Source: JAWRCU01 sp033542235
GTDB lineage: Bacteria; Pseudomonadota; Alphaproteobacteria; Rhizobiales; Rhizobiaceae
NCBI RefSeq assembly: GCF_033542235.1
Contig: NZ_JAWRCU010000015.1
Location: 1-64,000 of the forward strand
Direction of reading: 5' to 3'
Length of the DNA: 64,000 nucleotides
The notes below the pieces were generated by a model that had not been told where the DNA came from, did no database searches, and saw only the letters and a list, made by a program, of their open reading frames with translations. The first letter of the stretch is position 1; each line of letters begins with the position of its first letter. The position numbers were made by a program, and so were the translations under genes. Positions 10,269 through 18,998 of this stretch are shown here, one piece after another.

Positions 10269-11237
10269 TCACAGCGCATCGAACGCCCCCAGCCTTTTGG
10301 CGCCCCAGAGATAGAACCCCATCACCACGATGGGCACGACCGTGAAGGCGGCCGCGAGCGGAATGTTGCCGGCCGTGCCCTGCTGCGCGTAAACGGCCTG
10401 ACCAATGAAGAGCCGGGACGTGCCGATGATCTGCGGGATGATGTAGTCGCCGAGCGTGAGCGAGAAGGTGAAGATCGAGCCGGCAACGACGCCCGGCAGC
10501 GCCAGCGGCAGGATCACATTGCGGAAGGTTTGCCCTGGTGAAGCGCCGAGGTCGGAGGACGCTTCGATAAGATTTGCCGGCACCCGCTCGAGCGCAGCCT
10601 GGATCGGCAGGATCATGAACGGCAGCCAGACATAGACGAAGACAATGAAGGTGCCCGTGAACGAGACCGACAGCGAGTTTCCGCCGACGATCGGGAGCGC
10701 CAGCCAGGCATCGAGCAGCCAGGAAAGACCGATGCGCTCGGCGAGCCAGGTCAGGATGCCTTCCTTGGCGAGGATCAGCTTCCAGGCGTAGATCTTGACC
10801 AGATAGCTCGACCACAGCGGCAGCATGACGCCGAGATAGAACAGAGCTTTCCAGCGCCCGCGCGCATAGCGCGCCGCGTAATAGGCAATCGGGAACGCGA
10901 CGATCGCCGAGGCGGCGGTCACCAGCGCCGCCATGGTCACAGTGCGTAGGATGATGTCGTAATTGGCCGGCTGGAAAAGGTCGCCATAGGTCTTCAGCGT
11001 GAACTCGTGATTGATGAGGCCGGAATATTCATCGATCGAGAAGAAGCTCTGGATCAGCAGCGCCAGGAGCGAGCCGACATAGACGATCCCAAGCCACAAC
11101 AGCGGCGGCGCCAGCATCAGGAGGAGCAGGATTCCCGGCCGCTTCCAGAAGAGATCGGAGAGCACGCCGGAGAGGCCGCGGCGGCTGGGCAGGATGGCTG
11201 ACGCTGGGCGGGGGGCAGGGAGCGCGGCGTCGCTCAT
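10269..11237 (-). CDS. ydcU: Polyamine/compatible-solute ABC transporter permease, first subunit
   Basis: A 322-residue PotB/YdcU-type permease with an N-terminal cytoplasmic stretch, a first helix near residues 35-60 and further membrane segments. The EAA loop reads EASSDLGASPGQTFRNVILP. Together with YdcV it forms the membrane channel for the YdcS-bound substrate. It is separated from ydcT by a family-B palindromic repeat, which is unusual inside an ABC-transporter operon. Confidence 0.94.
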   Translation of the reverse strand: MSDAALPAPRPASAILPSRRGLSGVLSDLFWKRPGILLLLMLAPPLLWLGIVYVGSLLALLIQSFFSIDEYSGLINHEFTLKTYGDLFQPANYDIILRTVTMAALVTAASAIVAFPIAYYAARYARGRWKALFYLGVMLPLWSSYLVKIYAWKLILAKEGILTWLAERIGLSWLLDAWLALPIVGGNSLSVSFTGTFIVFVYVWLPFMILPIQAALERVPANLIEASSDLGASPGQTFRNVILPLALPGVVAGSIFTFSLTLGDYIIPQIIGTSRLFIGQAVYAQQGTAGNIPLAAAFTVVPIVVMGFYLWGAKRLGAFDAL

Positions 11238-11279
11238 GACGCGGTCTCCCGCTTTCCGGATAGTTCAGAGTCCTGCGCG

Positions 11280-11436
11280 CCCCCCTCTGTCCTGCCGGAC
11301 ATCTCCCCCACGAGGGGGGAGATTGGACGGCCGCTTCGTCCGGCGCCTAGCTTGCAACGCCGGCGATTGGCGAAACCGTAAAGGAGGGCCAATCTCCCCC
11401 CTTGTGGGGGAGATGTCCGGCAGGACAGAGGGGGGC
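11280..11436. repeat. Palindromic intergenic repeat, family B, copy 1
   Basis: A 157-bp palindromic element between ydcT and ydcU. The outer arms (CCCCCCTCTGTCCTGCCGGA and its complement) flank an inner self-complementary ATCTCCCCC/GGGGGAGAT stem in each arm, giving a cloverleaf-like potential structure. Close copies lie at 23678-23840 and 30359-30512. Short frames through it read SPLVGEMSGRTEGG or LSCRTSPPQGG and are spurious. Confidence 0.93.
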
Positions 11437-11472
11437 AACGTAGGGCGCCGCGCCGTAAGCTATGGAGGCCCA

Positions 11473-12468
11473 TCACCCCTCCTCCATCAGATGGAGCTGC
11501 TCGCGGTCGAAGGTGAGCGTCACCGCTTCGCCCTCGGCTGGCACGGCAGCGCCGGCCGGCACTGTTGCGTGGAGCCGCAGGCCTTCGGCGTCCAGCGCGA
11601 TCTTGGTCGCCGCGCCGAGATAGTTGAGCGATACCACCCGTGCTGGCACGCCTTCGCCGTTCGCCGGCCACGCGACCCGGATCGCCTCCGGCCTGAGGCT
11701 CGCCCAGCGGCGCTCTCCGCCACAGCGTTGCACGAAATCGGGCGGCAGCACGTTGGAGGAGCCGACGAAGTCGGCGACGAAGCGCGTGGCCGGACGCTGA
11801 TAGATGTCCTGCGGCGTGCCCACCTGCATGATCCTGCCGTCGTTGAAGACGGCGACGCGGTCGGCCATCGACAATGCCTCACCCTGGTCGTGGGTGACGA
11901 AGATGAAGGTGACGCCGAGCGATTTCTGCAAGAGCTTCAATTCCTCCTGCATGTTCTCGCGCAGCTTGAGGTCGAGCGCGCCGAGCGGCTCGTCGAGCAG
12001 CAGCACTTTCGGCCGATTGACCAGCGCGCGGGCGAGAGCGACGCGCTGGCGCTGGCCGCCGGAGAGTTGGCCCGGCCGACGCGTGCCATAGCCTGGCAGC
12101 CGCACGAGCTCGAGCGCCTGCTCGGCCGCCTTCAGGCGCTCCGTTTTGGCCACGCCTTTCACCATTAGCCCGTAGGCGACATTGTCGATGACGTTGAGAT
12201 GCGGAAATAGCGCATAGTCCTGGAAGACCGTGTTGACGTTGCGCCGGTAGGGCGGGACGCCGTCGGCGCGCTCGCCAAAAATCTCGATATGTCCCGCTGT
12301 CGGCCGCTCGAAGCCGGCAATCAGGCGCAGACACGTCGTCTTGCCGGACCCGGACGGCCCGAGCATTGCGAAAAATTCGCCAGGCACGACCTCGAGATCG
12401 ACGCCGTCGACGGCGCGCACCTGGCCGAAATGGCGCGAAACTTGTCTGAAGGAGACGGCGGGGGTCAT
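11473..12468 (-). CDS. ydcT: Polyamine/compatible-solute ABC transporter ATPase
   Basis: A 331-residue PotA-type ATPase. Walker A is at residues 37-45 (GPSGSGKTT), the signature LSGGQRQR near 138, Walker B/LLLDEP near 160, the switch His in VTHDQ, and a C-terminal TOBE domain (about 255-325) typical of polyamine and spermidine importers. It powers YdcUV uptake of the YdcS ligand. Flanked on both sides by palindromic repeats (11280-11436 and 12524-12648). Confidence 0.95.
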   Translation of the reverse strand: MTPAVSFRQVSRHFGQVRAVDGVDLEVVPGEFFAMLGPSGSGKTTCLRLIAGFERPTAGHIEIFGERADGVPPYRRNVNTVFQDYALFPHLNVIDNVAYGLMVKGVAKTERLKAAEQALELVRLPGYGTRRPGQLSGGQRQRVALARALVNRPKVLLLDEPLGALDLKLRENMQEELKLLQKSLGVTFIFVTHDQGEALSMADRVAVFNDGRIMQVGTPQDIYQRPATRFVADFVGSSNVLPPDFVQRCGGERRWASLRPEAIRVAWPANGEGVPARVVSLNYLGAATKIALDAEGLRLHATVPAGAAVPAEGEAVTLTFDREQLHLMEEG

Positions 12469-12523
12469 GTCCGAAAATCGTTCTCGCTCACACCGGAGGC
12501 AGCGCTGAGCTGGCGAGGTATGC

Positions 12524-12648
12524 GCCGCCCCTCACCCTTACCCTCTCCCCGTGAAGAACGGGGAGAGGGGGCGCCGGCGTTGCGGCCAGCCTCCTTCCCC
12601 CCGTGATTCACGGGGAGAAGGCGCCAGCACGCGGATGAGGGGCAGCGC
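12524..12648. repeat. Palindromic intergenic repeat, family C
   Basis: Imperfect palindrome between ydcS and ydcT. It has an inner perfect stem TCTCCCCGT-gaag-ACGGGGAGA and a second CCCCGTG-attc-ACGGGG stem in the right part, framed by CGCCCCTCA and TGAGGGGC. It is related in design but not sequence-identical to families A and B. No second full copy was recognised in the window. Confidence 0.75.
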
Positions 12649-12672
12649 CGCCCTAGCCGGTTGGGCTCGTAC

Positions 12673-13830
12673 TCACCGCCCTCCGATCACCGCGATGTAG
12701 TCCGTCGTCCAGCGATAATACGGCACACACTGGTCCTGAGTGCCGCATTTCGAGACTGGCGTCCTCCAGAACTTGATCTTATCGAAATTCTCGAAACCGT
12801 TGGTCTTGCAACCCTCGTCGGTCAAAAGCTCGTTGCCCTTGCAGGCAGCAGGGACCGCCGGCACCGAGCCGAACCAGGCGGCGAGATCGCCTTGCAGCTT
12901 CGGCGAAAGCGAATGTTCGAGCCACATATAGGCGCAGTTCGGGTTGGCCGCGTTGGCATGCAGCATGGTGGTGTCGGCCCACCCCGTGGCCCCTTCTTCG
13001 GGAATGGTCGATGCGATCGGCTGCTTCTCGCTTGCGAGCAGGTTCACCTGGAATGGCCATGAGCCGGAAGCGACGACGCCTTCATTCTTGAAGTCATCGA
13101 CCTGGATCATGGCGTCGTGCCAGTAGCGGCTGACCAGCGTCCGCTGCTGCCGAAGCAGATCGACCGCAGCCTTGTATTGCTCTTCGTTCAGCTCGTAGGG
13201 GTCCTTGATGCCGAGCTCCGGCTTGTGGAACATCAGGTAGTTTGCTGCGTCCGCGATGTGGATTGCTCCATCATAGGCCTGTACGCGGCCCTTGTTCGAT
13301 TTCCCGTCGGGCAGCGTCATCTCCTCGAAGACGACGTTCCAGCTTTTCGGTGCCTCCTTGAAGACGCTGGTGTTGTACATCAACACGTTCGGTCCCCACT
13401 GATAGGGCACGCCGTAATGGACACCGTTGACCGTGTGCCAGGGTGCGTCCTTCAGCCTGTCGTCGACCGTCGACCAGCTCTTGATCAGGTCGACATTGAC
13501 CGGCTGCACCTGCTTGCCCGCAACCAGCCTTAGCGAAGCATCGCCCGAGGCGGTGACGAGATCGAAGCCGCCCTCATTCATGAGCGCGACCATCTCATCG
13601 GAAGTCGCTGCGGTCTTCACATTGACCTTGCAGCCGGTCTCCTTCTCGAACCCGGTCACCCAGTCATAGGCCTTGTCGGTCTCGCCGCGCTCGATATAGC
13701 CCGGCCAGGCAATGATGTTGACCTGCCCCTCTCCCTTGCCGATCTCCTTCAGCATCTCGGCGGCAAGGGCCTGGCCCGAGAAGGCGAGGGCGGCGGTCAG
13801 GGCAGTGCAGGATTTCAGGAACGATTTCAT
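12673..13830 (-). CDS. ydcS: Polyamine/compatible-solute ABC transporter substrate-binding protein
   Basis: A 385-residue periplasmic binding protein of the PotF/YdcS class. The signal peptide (MKSFLKSCTALTAALAFSGQ, cleavage after ALA) is followed by the mature domain starting AEMLKEIGKGEGQ. Four C-terminal region Cys residues may form disulfides. The start at 13830 has GGGAGAA upstream; an in-frame ATG 48 bp earlier is less likely. Being first of the ydcSTUV-patD operon, its promoter should lie in 13831-14009, where two palindromes are seen. The ligand could be putrescine, spermidine or a betaine-like compound. Confidence 0.93.
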   Translation of the reverse strand: MKSFLKSCTALTAALAFSGQALAAEMLKEIGKGEGQVNIIAWPGYIERGETDKAYDWVTGFEKETGCKVNVKTAATSDEMVALMNEGGFDLVTASGDASLRLVAGKQVQPVNVDLIKSWSTVDDRLKDAPWHTVNGVHYGVPYQWGPNVLMYNTSVFKEAPKSWNVVFEEMTLPDGKSNKGRVQAYDGAIHIADAANYLMFHKPELGIKDPYELNEEQYKAAVDLLRQQRTLVSRYWHDAMIQVDDFKNEGVVASGSWPFQVNLLASEKQPIASTIPEEGATGWADTTMLHANAANPNCAYMWLEHSLSPKLQGDLAAWFGSVPAVPAACKGNELLTDEGCKTNGFENFDKIKFWRTPVSKCGTQDQCVPYYRWTTDYIAVIGGR

Positions 13831-13913
13831 CGTCAATTCTCCCATTGGCAGGGGGCCGCTCTCGATCCCTCGGCGCACGACCGAATTGGCTGACGCGCTT
13901 ATGGCGGCTTGGT

Positions 13914-13927
13914 CCCTGAAATCAGGG
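13914..13927. promoter_or_regulatory. Perfect palindrome upstream of ydcS
   Basis: CCCTGA-AA-TCAGGG is a perfect 14-bp palindrome 84 bp upstream of the ydcS start. It is a candidate operator. No cognate regulator is identifiable next to the operon. Confidence 0.35.
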
Positions 13928-13973
13928 TGATACGAAATAGTCGCTTTCGCAAATTCATTTATCAGAAACGCGA

Positions 13974-13990
13974 TATCGGTTTTTCCGATA
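13974..13990. promoter_or_regulatory. Second palindrome upstream of ydcS
   Basis: TATCGG-TTTTT-CCGATA has 6-bp arms around five T residues, between the zwf end and the ydcS promoter region. It could be an operator or part of a weak terminator for gnd-zwf transcription; no T-run follows the stem on either strand. Confidence 0.25.
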
Positions 13991-14009
13991 GCGTATGGAT
14001 AGATGCACA

Positions 14010-14082
14010 GGGGACAGTTTTATCCGCAGGAAAGCGCGACGAACGGAGGCTTGCGCTGGCGGAAAAAAGGTAAACTGTCCCC
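14010..14082. repeat. Small inverted-repeat element, family D, copy 1
   Basis: A 73-bp element bounded by GGGGACAGTTTTA and TAAACTGTCCCC, with an inner imperfect dyad (CCGCAGG...GGCGG). A second full-length relative is at 42100-42177, and one arm-like GGGGACAGCTTAAG stretch sits at 62642-62655 at the end of the ndh gene. The terminal inverted repeats and size suggest a MITE or REP-like non-autonomous element. No transposase is present here. Confidence 0.7.
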
Positions 14083-14095
14083 GGCGCTTCCTTGA

Positions 14096-15472
14096 TCACG
14101 CCTCCGGTTCGACCCAGCCGTTCGGCGGTCCGAAGCCGGTCATTGCATCGGTCGGCCCCCAAGTCTTGGGCTCGTAGACATGTGGCTGCGTGGTGTCGTT
14201 GAGCACCGGCCCGACAATACGCCATGCGATCTCGCTGGCGTCCTGGCGGGTAAACAGCTGGGAGTTGCCGTTCATGGCGTCGCCGATCAGGCGCTCGTAA
14301 GGCTCTCTATCGCCCGCGGCGTTGTTCATTGCGCTGAGCTCGACCTGTTCGCCGACCATGGCATCGCCGGCCGCCTTGCGGCGCGCGCCGATGCCGATCG
14401 ACATTTCCGGGGAGATGCGGAAGCGGAAGTAGTTGGCGTCTGCAGGGCGGATGTCGTCGAAAACGCCGAGCGGCGGCGGCTTCAGTTGCACCACCACTTC
14501 GGTCGCCCTGACCGGCAGCATCTTGCCTGCGCGGATAAAGAACGGCACGTCCTTCCAGCGCCATGTGTCGACGAAGAAGCGGACCGCCGCAAACGTCTCC
14601 ACAGGCGAGTTGGGCGCGACGCCGGGCTCGTCGAGATAGCCCTTGAACTGGCCTCTCACGACGTCGCCTTTGGTCAGCGTGCGCACAGCCTTCAGCACCT
14701 GAACCTTCTCGTCGATCAGATCCTCGGCCGAGCGGGTGACGGGGGGCTCCATCGCCAGCAACAGCAGCACGTTGAGCAGATGGTTCTCGATCACGTCGCG
14801 GATCGCGCCGACCTCGTCGTAGAAGCGGCCGCGGCCCTGAATACCGAAATCCTCGGCCATGGTGATCTGCACGCTCTGAATGAAGTTGCGGTTCCAGATC
14901 GGTTCCAGGAAGGAATTGGCGAAGCGGAAATAAAGCAGGTTCTGGATCGCTTCCTTGCCGAGATAGTGGTCGATGCGGAAGATCGACTCTTCCTCGAACA
15001 CGATATGCAGGACCCGGTTCAGCCAGCGTGCGGATTGCAGGTCGCGCCCGAACGGCTTCTCGACCATGAGGCGCGCCTCGGCGGCCCCGCCGGATTGTTC
15101 CAGCCCCTGCACCACGGGCTCGAACATGCTTGGCGGCACGGCGAGATAGTAGAGTGGGTACCGCGACGGCTCCATGGCCGCCCTGAGCTTGTCGAAGGTC
15201 GCCTGGTCTCGATAATCGCCGCTGACATACCGAAGCAAGGACGCGAACTTTGCGAAGACGCCTTCGTCGATGCTGCCGTTCGCCACGGTGATGCCGTCAT
15301 GGGCGCGGGCCCGTAATTTCTCGACATCCCAATCGTCCAGCGCCACCCCGATTACCGGTTCGGTGAGCGTTCCCCGGCCGACCATGTCGTAGAGAGCCGG
15401 GAAGATCTTCTTGTGCGCGAGATCGCCGCTCGCGCCAAACAACACCAGACTATCTGATCGCACGGTCGCCAT
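14096..15472 (-). CDS. zwf: Glucose-6-phosphate 1-dehydrogenase
   Basis: A 458-residue enzyme oxidising glucose-6-phosphate to 6-phosphogluconolactone with NADP or NAD. The Rossmann motif GASGDLA is at residues 13-19 and the substrate-binding signature RIDHYLGKE at about 166-174. The start at 15472 (MATVRSDS) is chosen because GGAGG lies 8 bp upstream; an ATG five codons earlier is possible. It follows gnd by 24 bp, so gnd-zwf form an oxidative pentose phosphate operon. No pgl (lactonase) gene is adjacent. The gene ends against element D1. Confidence 0.95.
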   Translation of the reverse strand: MATVRSDSLVLFGASGDLAHKKIFPALYDMVGRGTLTEPVIGVALDDWDVEKLRARAHDGITVANGSIDEGVFAKFASLLRYVSGDYRDQATFDKLRAAMEPSRYPLYYLAVPPSMFEPVVQGLEQSGGAAEARLMVEKPFGRDLQSARWLNRVLHIVFEEESIFRIDHYLGKEAIQNLLYFRFANSFLEPIWNRNFIQSVQITMAEDFGIQGRGRFYDEVGAIRDVIENHLLNVLLLLAMEPPVTRSAEDLIDEKVQVLKAVRTLTKGDVVRGQFKGYLDEPGVAPNSPVETFAAVRFFVDTWRWKDVPFFIRAGKMLPVRATEVVVQLKPPPLGVFDDIRPADANYFRFRISPEMSIGIGARRKAAGDAMVGEQVELSAMNNAAGDREPYERLIGDAMNGNSQLFTRQDASEIAWRIVGPVLNDTTQPHVYEPKTWGPTDAMTGFGPPNGWVEPEA

Positions 15473-15496
15473 CCTCGGCGCCTCCATCTGCCCTGA

Positions 15497-16513
15497 CTAC
15501 GCCCCCGCCTTCGGCTTCTCGACATGTCCGCCGAAGGCATAGCGCATTGCCGAAATCAGCTTGTCGGCGAATTCGGATTCGCCCTGCGAGCTGAAGCGGT
15601 CGAACAACGATGCTGCAAGCACCGGCGCCGGCACCCCGGTGTCGATCGCGGCCTTCAATGTCCAACGCCCTTCGCCCGAATCCGAAACCCGCCCGCCGAA
15701 TTGCGTCAGCGACGGGTCGTTCTTCAGGACGCCCGCCGTCAGATCGAGCAGCCAGGAGCCGATGACGCTGCCGTGTCGCCAGACCTCCGCGACTGCGGCA
15801 ATGTCTATGTCGAACTGGTAGTATTGGGGCTGCTGCAGCGGGCTGGTTTCGGCATCTATGTCGCGATGCTCCTTGCCTGAATTGGCCGCCTTCAGGATGT
15901 TCATGCCCTCGGCATAGGCGGCCATGACGCCGTATTCGATCCCGTTGTGGACCATCTTCACGAAATGACCGGCGCCGCTCGGGCCGCAATGCAGGTAGCC
16001 GCGAGGGGCGGTGCCTAGGCCTTCTTCCGGCACCGGTGCTGCCGCGTCCCCTCCCGGCGCGAGCGTGGCGAAGATCGGATCGAGATGGCGCACCGCTTCG
16101 TCGGGGCCGCCGATCATCAGGCAATAGCCGCGCTCCAACCCCCACACGCCGCCGCTGGTGCCGACATCGACGAAGCAGATGCCTTTCGCCTTGAGCTTCG
16201 CGGCCTGATCGACCGCGTCGTGATAATGTGAGTTGCCGCCGTCGATGATGATGTCGTCGGCTTCCAGCAGTTCCGCGACCTGGTCGGCGATCTTGCCGGT
16301 GGTCGCGGCCGGCAGCATGAGCCAGACGCTGCGCGGTTTTGTCAGCTTGCCGATGAATTCCTCCATCGAAGCAGTCCCGAGCGCGCCTTCGCTGGTCAGC
16401 GCCTCAACACTTGCCGGATTGATGTCGTAGACGACGCATTCGTGCCCCGCGCGCATGAGACGGCGAACCATGTTCGCGCCCATCCTGCCCAGTCCCATCA
16501 TACCGATCTGCAT
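15497..16513 (-). CDS. gnd: 6-phosphogluconate dehydrogenase, decarboxylating (short form)
   Basis: A 338-residue enzyme of the short GntZ/YqeC type that converts 6-phosphogluconate to ribulose-5-phosphate and CO2. The N-terminal NAD(P) motif is MGLGRMGANM, the substrate loop DGGNSHYHD, the family signature region DVGTSGGVWGLERGYCLMIG, and catalytic Lys/Asn in GAGHFVKMVHNGIEYG. The short form tends to prefer NAD. AGGAGGA precedes nothing else, so 16513 is the natural start with its SD within the leader. Upstream gap to the LysR gene is 114 bp on the same strand. Confidence 0.95.
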   Translation of the reverse strand: MQIGMMGLGRMGANMVRRLMRAGHECVVYDINPASVEALTSEGALGTASMEEFIGKLTKPRSVWLMLPAATTGKIADQVAELLEADDIIIDGGNSHYHDAVDQAAKLKAKGICFVDVGTSGGVWGLERGYCLMIGGPDEAVRHLDPIFATLAPGGDAAAPVPEEGLGTAPRGYLHCGPSGAGHFVKMVHNGIEYGVMAAYAEGMNILKAANSGKEHRDIDAETSPLQQPQYYQFDIDIAAVAEVWRHGSVIGSWLLDLTAGVLKNDPSLTQFGGRVSDSGEGRWTLKAAIDTGVPAPVLAASLFDRFSSQGESEFADKLISAMRYAFGGHVEKPKAGA

Positions 16514-16627
16514 GTTTTCACCTCGCTCTCAGGAGGAATCCACAAGCTTGGAAAATGATCCTGACTTAAGCTTGGTTATCCATCATGACAGAGAAAACGC
16601 GTACTCCCAATGGAGTTGTTCCAACAC

Positions 16628-17536
16628 TCACGACCTCTGCCTCATCAAGCGTTGCGATTGCGCGATACCGATGAAATCCCGCGCCGCTTGCGGCAAGCCC
16701 GAACCGCGCCGCCAAACCATGCCGACCTGCACGACCGGGAGCGAGCCCGAGACGTCCCGCTGCTCGATGCGGTCGCCCTCCAGCGACCACGGCCGATAGA
16801 CGAGGTCCGGCAGCAAGGCGATGCCCGCGCCCGTGGCGACAAGGCTGCGCACGGCCTCTACCGAGCGCGTACGGAAGGCGACATGCGGCCGAGCGCCGAG
16901 CGCCACCAGAAGCTTGCCTGTGTTCTCCTCGATTTCGTCGACGGTGAGCATGATCAGCGGATCACGGGCGATGTCGTGGACGCTGATAATCTCGGCTCCG
17001 GCGAGGTGATGCCCGAGCGGGAGCCAGAGCCGGTAAGGTGACACCTCGATGATCTCGGCCTGCAGCGCCATGCGGTCGCGCAAATTCGAGATCACCATCA
17101 CCGCCACATCCAGCTCGCCGCCGACGAGCAGATGCTCGAGATAGTCACCATTGTCCTCGATTGCGCTCACCTCGACGCCCGGAAAGGCGCGCCGATAGCG
17201 GGCGAGGATGTCGGAGAGCACATAGCCGGCGACGAGCGACGTGACGCCGAGCTGCAGGCGCCCGCCCGCCGTGGCCTCTCCCACAAAGCTCCTGCGCGCA
17301 TCGGATACGCCGGCAAGGATCTTGGTGGCATGGCGCAGGAACTGGTGACCTTTATGCGTGATGTTGAGGCCACGCGGGTGACGCTCGAAGAGGGCGACGC
17401 CGAGGTCGCTCTCCAGTTCCTTGATCGCCTCCGTCACCGAGGATTGCGAAATCGACAGACTCTGTGCGGCGCGCGACACCGTGCCCTGCTCGGCGACGGC
17501 GACGAAGAACTGGAGCTGGCGAAGCGTGAAGGACAT
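16628..17536 (-). CDS. LysR-family transcriptional regulator
   Basis: A 302-residue LysR-type regulator. The N-terminal helix-turn-helix (TVSRAAQSLSISQSSVTEAI) is followed by a LysR substrate-binding domain. It lies upstream of gnd-zwf on the same strand, and back to back with the Rrf2 gene across a 116-bp gap. Either neighbour could be a target, or only itself. It resembles cyn/cat-type LysR proteins broadly, but I cannot name an effector. Confidence 0.9.
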   Translation of the reverse strand: MSFTLRQLQFFVAVAEQGTVSRAAQSLSISQSSVTEAIKELESDLGVALFERHPRGLNITHKGHQFLRHATKILAGVSDARRSFVGEATAGGRLQLGVTSLVAGYVLSDILARYRRAFPGVEVSAIEDNGDYLEHLLVGGELDVAVMVISNLRDRMALQAEIIEVSPYRLWLPLGHHLAGAEIISVHDIARDPLIMLTVDEIEENTGKLLVALGARPHVAFRTRSVEAVRSLVATGAGIALLPDLVYRPWSLEGDRIEQRDVSGSLPVVQVGMVWRRGSGLPQAARDFIGIAQSQRLMRQRS

Positions 17537-17610
17537 GGCCGGACTTAACTACGGCCCGATGCGGAAGGAAAGCCGCTGCTGTCCCGGACGGATTGACTCG
17601 ACGCAAGTTC

Positions 17611-17652
17611 GTAACTAGAGGAGTTACAAAATATCGTAATCGGAAAAGTTAC
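17611..17652. promoter_or_regulatory. Tandem 17-bp operators abutting the Rrf2 start codon
   Basis: Two 17-bp dyads, GTAACTAGAGGAGTTAC (17611-17627, perfect GTAACT/AGTTAC arms) and GTAATCGGAAAAGTTAC (17636-17652, GTAA/TTAC arms), are spaced 25 bp centre to centre. The second ends at the base before the ATG at 17653. The arrangement strongly suggests autorepression by the Rrf2 product. Confidence 0.65.
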
Positions 17653-18102
17653 ATGAAGCGCAACAGCCGGCTCTGCTCGATCCTCCACATCCTGGTCCAC
17701 ATGGCGGAAGCAAAAGACAGCGCACTGACCTCCGAGAAGCTCGCCGCCTTCATCAGCACCAATGCAGTGGTCGTGCGCAGGACCGCCGCTGGACTGCGGG
17801 AAGCCGGCATCGTGACATCATCGCGCGGGCATCAGGGCGGATGGCAGCTAGCGCGCCCGCCCGAGGAGATTACGCTTGCCGACATCAGCGCGGCGCTGGG
17901 CGAGAGCCTGCTGCCCTTCAGCACCGAGCGGGAAAGCCCGGGCTGCCTGGTGGAGGAAGCTGTCATCGCGGCGCTCGACGATTTCCGCAAGGAGGCTGAG
18001 CGGCTGCTGGCCGAAAGACTGGCCCGCATCACGCTGGCCGACCTTGCGGCGGACTTCCGCCGCCGCTTCGAATTGATCGGGGAGAGCACCCATGCAGCAT
18101 GA
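17653..18102 (+). CDS. Rrf2-family transcriptional regulator (YwnA-like)
   Basis: A 149-residue Rrf2 winged-helix regulator. MKRNSRLCSILHILVHMAE begins the first helix and the wing region reads GIVTSSRGHQGGWQLARP. It lacks the three-Cys cluster pattern of IscR/NsrR; only single Cys residues are seen (near residues 8 and 98), so redox or ligand sensing by Cys is possible but Fe-S binding is unlikely. The frame is open 20 codons upstream, but the start at 17653 fits the family N-terminus. It overlaps the next gene by 11 bp, implying a two-gene operon with the flavoprotein it probably controls. Confidence 0.9.
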   Translation: MKRNSRLCSILHILVHMAEAKDSALTSEKLAAFISTNAVVVRRTAAGLREAGIVTSSRGHQGGWQLARPPEEITLADISAALGESLLPFSTERESPGCLVEEAVIAALDDFRKEAERLLAERLARITLADLAADFRRRFELIGESTHAA

Positions 18103-18991
18103 CGCAATCATAATCGGCGGCAGCTTCGCCGGGCTTTCGGCCGCCACGCAGCTGGCGCGGGCGCGCCGCAACGTGCTGGTTCTCGATGCGGGCGAGCCCC
18201 GCAACCGTTTTGCGGACCATTCACACGGCTTCCTCACGCAGGACGGCAGCACGCCGCAGGCGATCCGCGAAGAGGCCCGGCGCCAGCTCGCCGCATATCC
18301 GACTGCGGCGGTCTTCGAAACGCTCGCAGTAAACGCCGTGGCGACTGGCGAAGGCTTCGAGGTCGCGACCAATGGAGGCCGGACATTTGCCACCCGCAAA
18401 CTGATCCTGGCGACCGGCATACGCGACACATTGCCTGCCGTTCCCGGCCTTGCCGAGCTGTGGGGCAGGCGCGTGCTGCATTGCCCATATTGCCACGGCT
18501 ATGAAGTCGCCGGCGGGGTTCTGGGTGTGCTCGCGGCAGGTCCGACGGCTCTCCATCAGGCCATCCTCGTCGCCGAGTGGGGCGATGTCACGCTGTTCGG
18601 CAACGGAGCGTTCGAACCCGACAACGAACAGGTTGCGCAGATGCAGGAACGCAAATTGCGCTTCGAACGCGCGCCGGTCGTCGCTGTCGATGAGCGGAGC
18701 GGAGAGGGTGGATTGACAGTGGTGCTCTCCGACGGACGTAGCGCCAGGCTCGACGCCCTTTTCACTGCACCCAGGACCAGCATGGCGAGCCCGCTCGCCG
18801 AGCAGCTCGGCTGTGCCTTCGGCGATGGCATGATGGGCCCGTTCATCAAGGTCGACGAGCGGCAGCGAACGACTGTCCCATGCGTCTATGCCGCCGGTGA
18901 TGCAGCGCGACCCAGCCATAACATCGCATTGGCGGTGGCCGACGGCGCCTGGGCCGGCATATGCGCCCATCAGTCGCTGGTTTTCGAATGA
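18092..18991 (+). CDS. Thioredoxin-reductase-like NAD(P)/FAD oxidoreductase
   Basis: A 299-residue flavoprotein of the thioredoxin reductase fold. FAD motif GGSFAGLSAA at residues 9-18, ATG motif LATGIRD near 104, redox-active CPYC in LHCPYCHGYE near 129, and a C-terminal YAAGDAARPSHN FAD motif. The NAD(P) motif is degenerate (VLAAGPTALHQA). It is probably a disulfide or low-molecular-weight disulfide reductase rather than the main TrxB. It is translationally coupled to the Rrf2 regulator gene, an arrangement seen in many Proteobacteria. Confidence 0.9.
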   Translation: MQHDAIIIGGSFAGLSAATQLARARRNVLVLDAGEPRNRFADHSHGFLTQDGSTPQAIREEARRQLAAYPTAAVFETLAVNAVATGEGFEVATNGGRTFATRKLILATGIRDTLPAVPGLAELWGRRVLHCPYCHGYEVAGGVLGVLAAGPTALHQAILVAEWGDVTLFGNGAFEPDNEQVAQMQERKLRFERAPVVAVDERSGEGGLTVVLSDGRSARLDALFTAPRTSMASPLAEQLGCAFGDGMMGPFIKVDERQRTTVPCVYAAGDAARPSHNIALAVADGAWAGICAHQSLVFE

Positions 18992-18998
18992 GCCTGTC

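Noticed and set aside
9433..10815. A longer YdcV starting about 190 codons upstream
   Set aside because: The extra part overlaps ydcU in another frame and is not permease-like; the start at 10248 fits the family.
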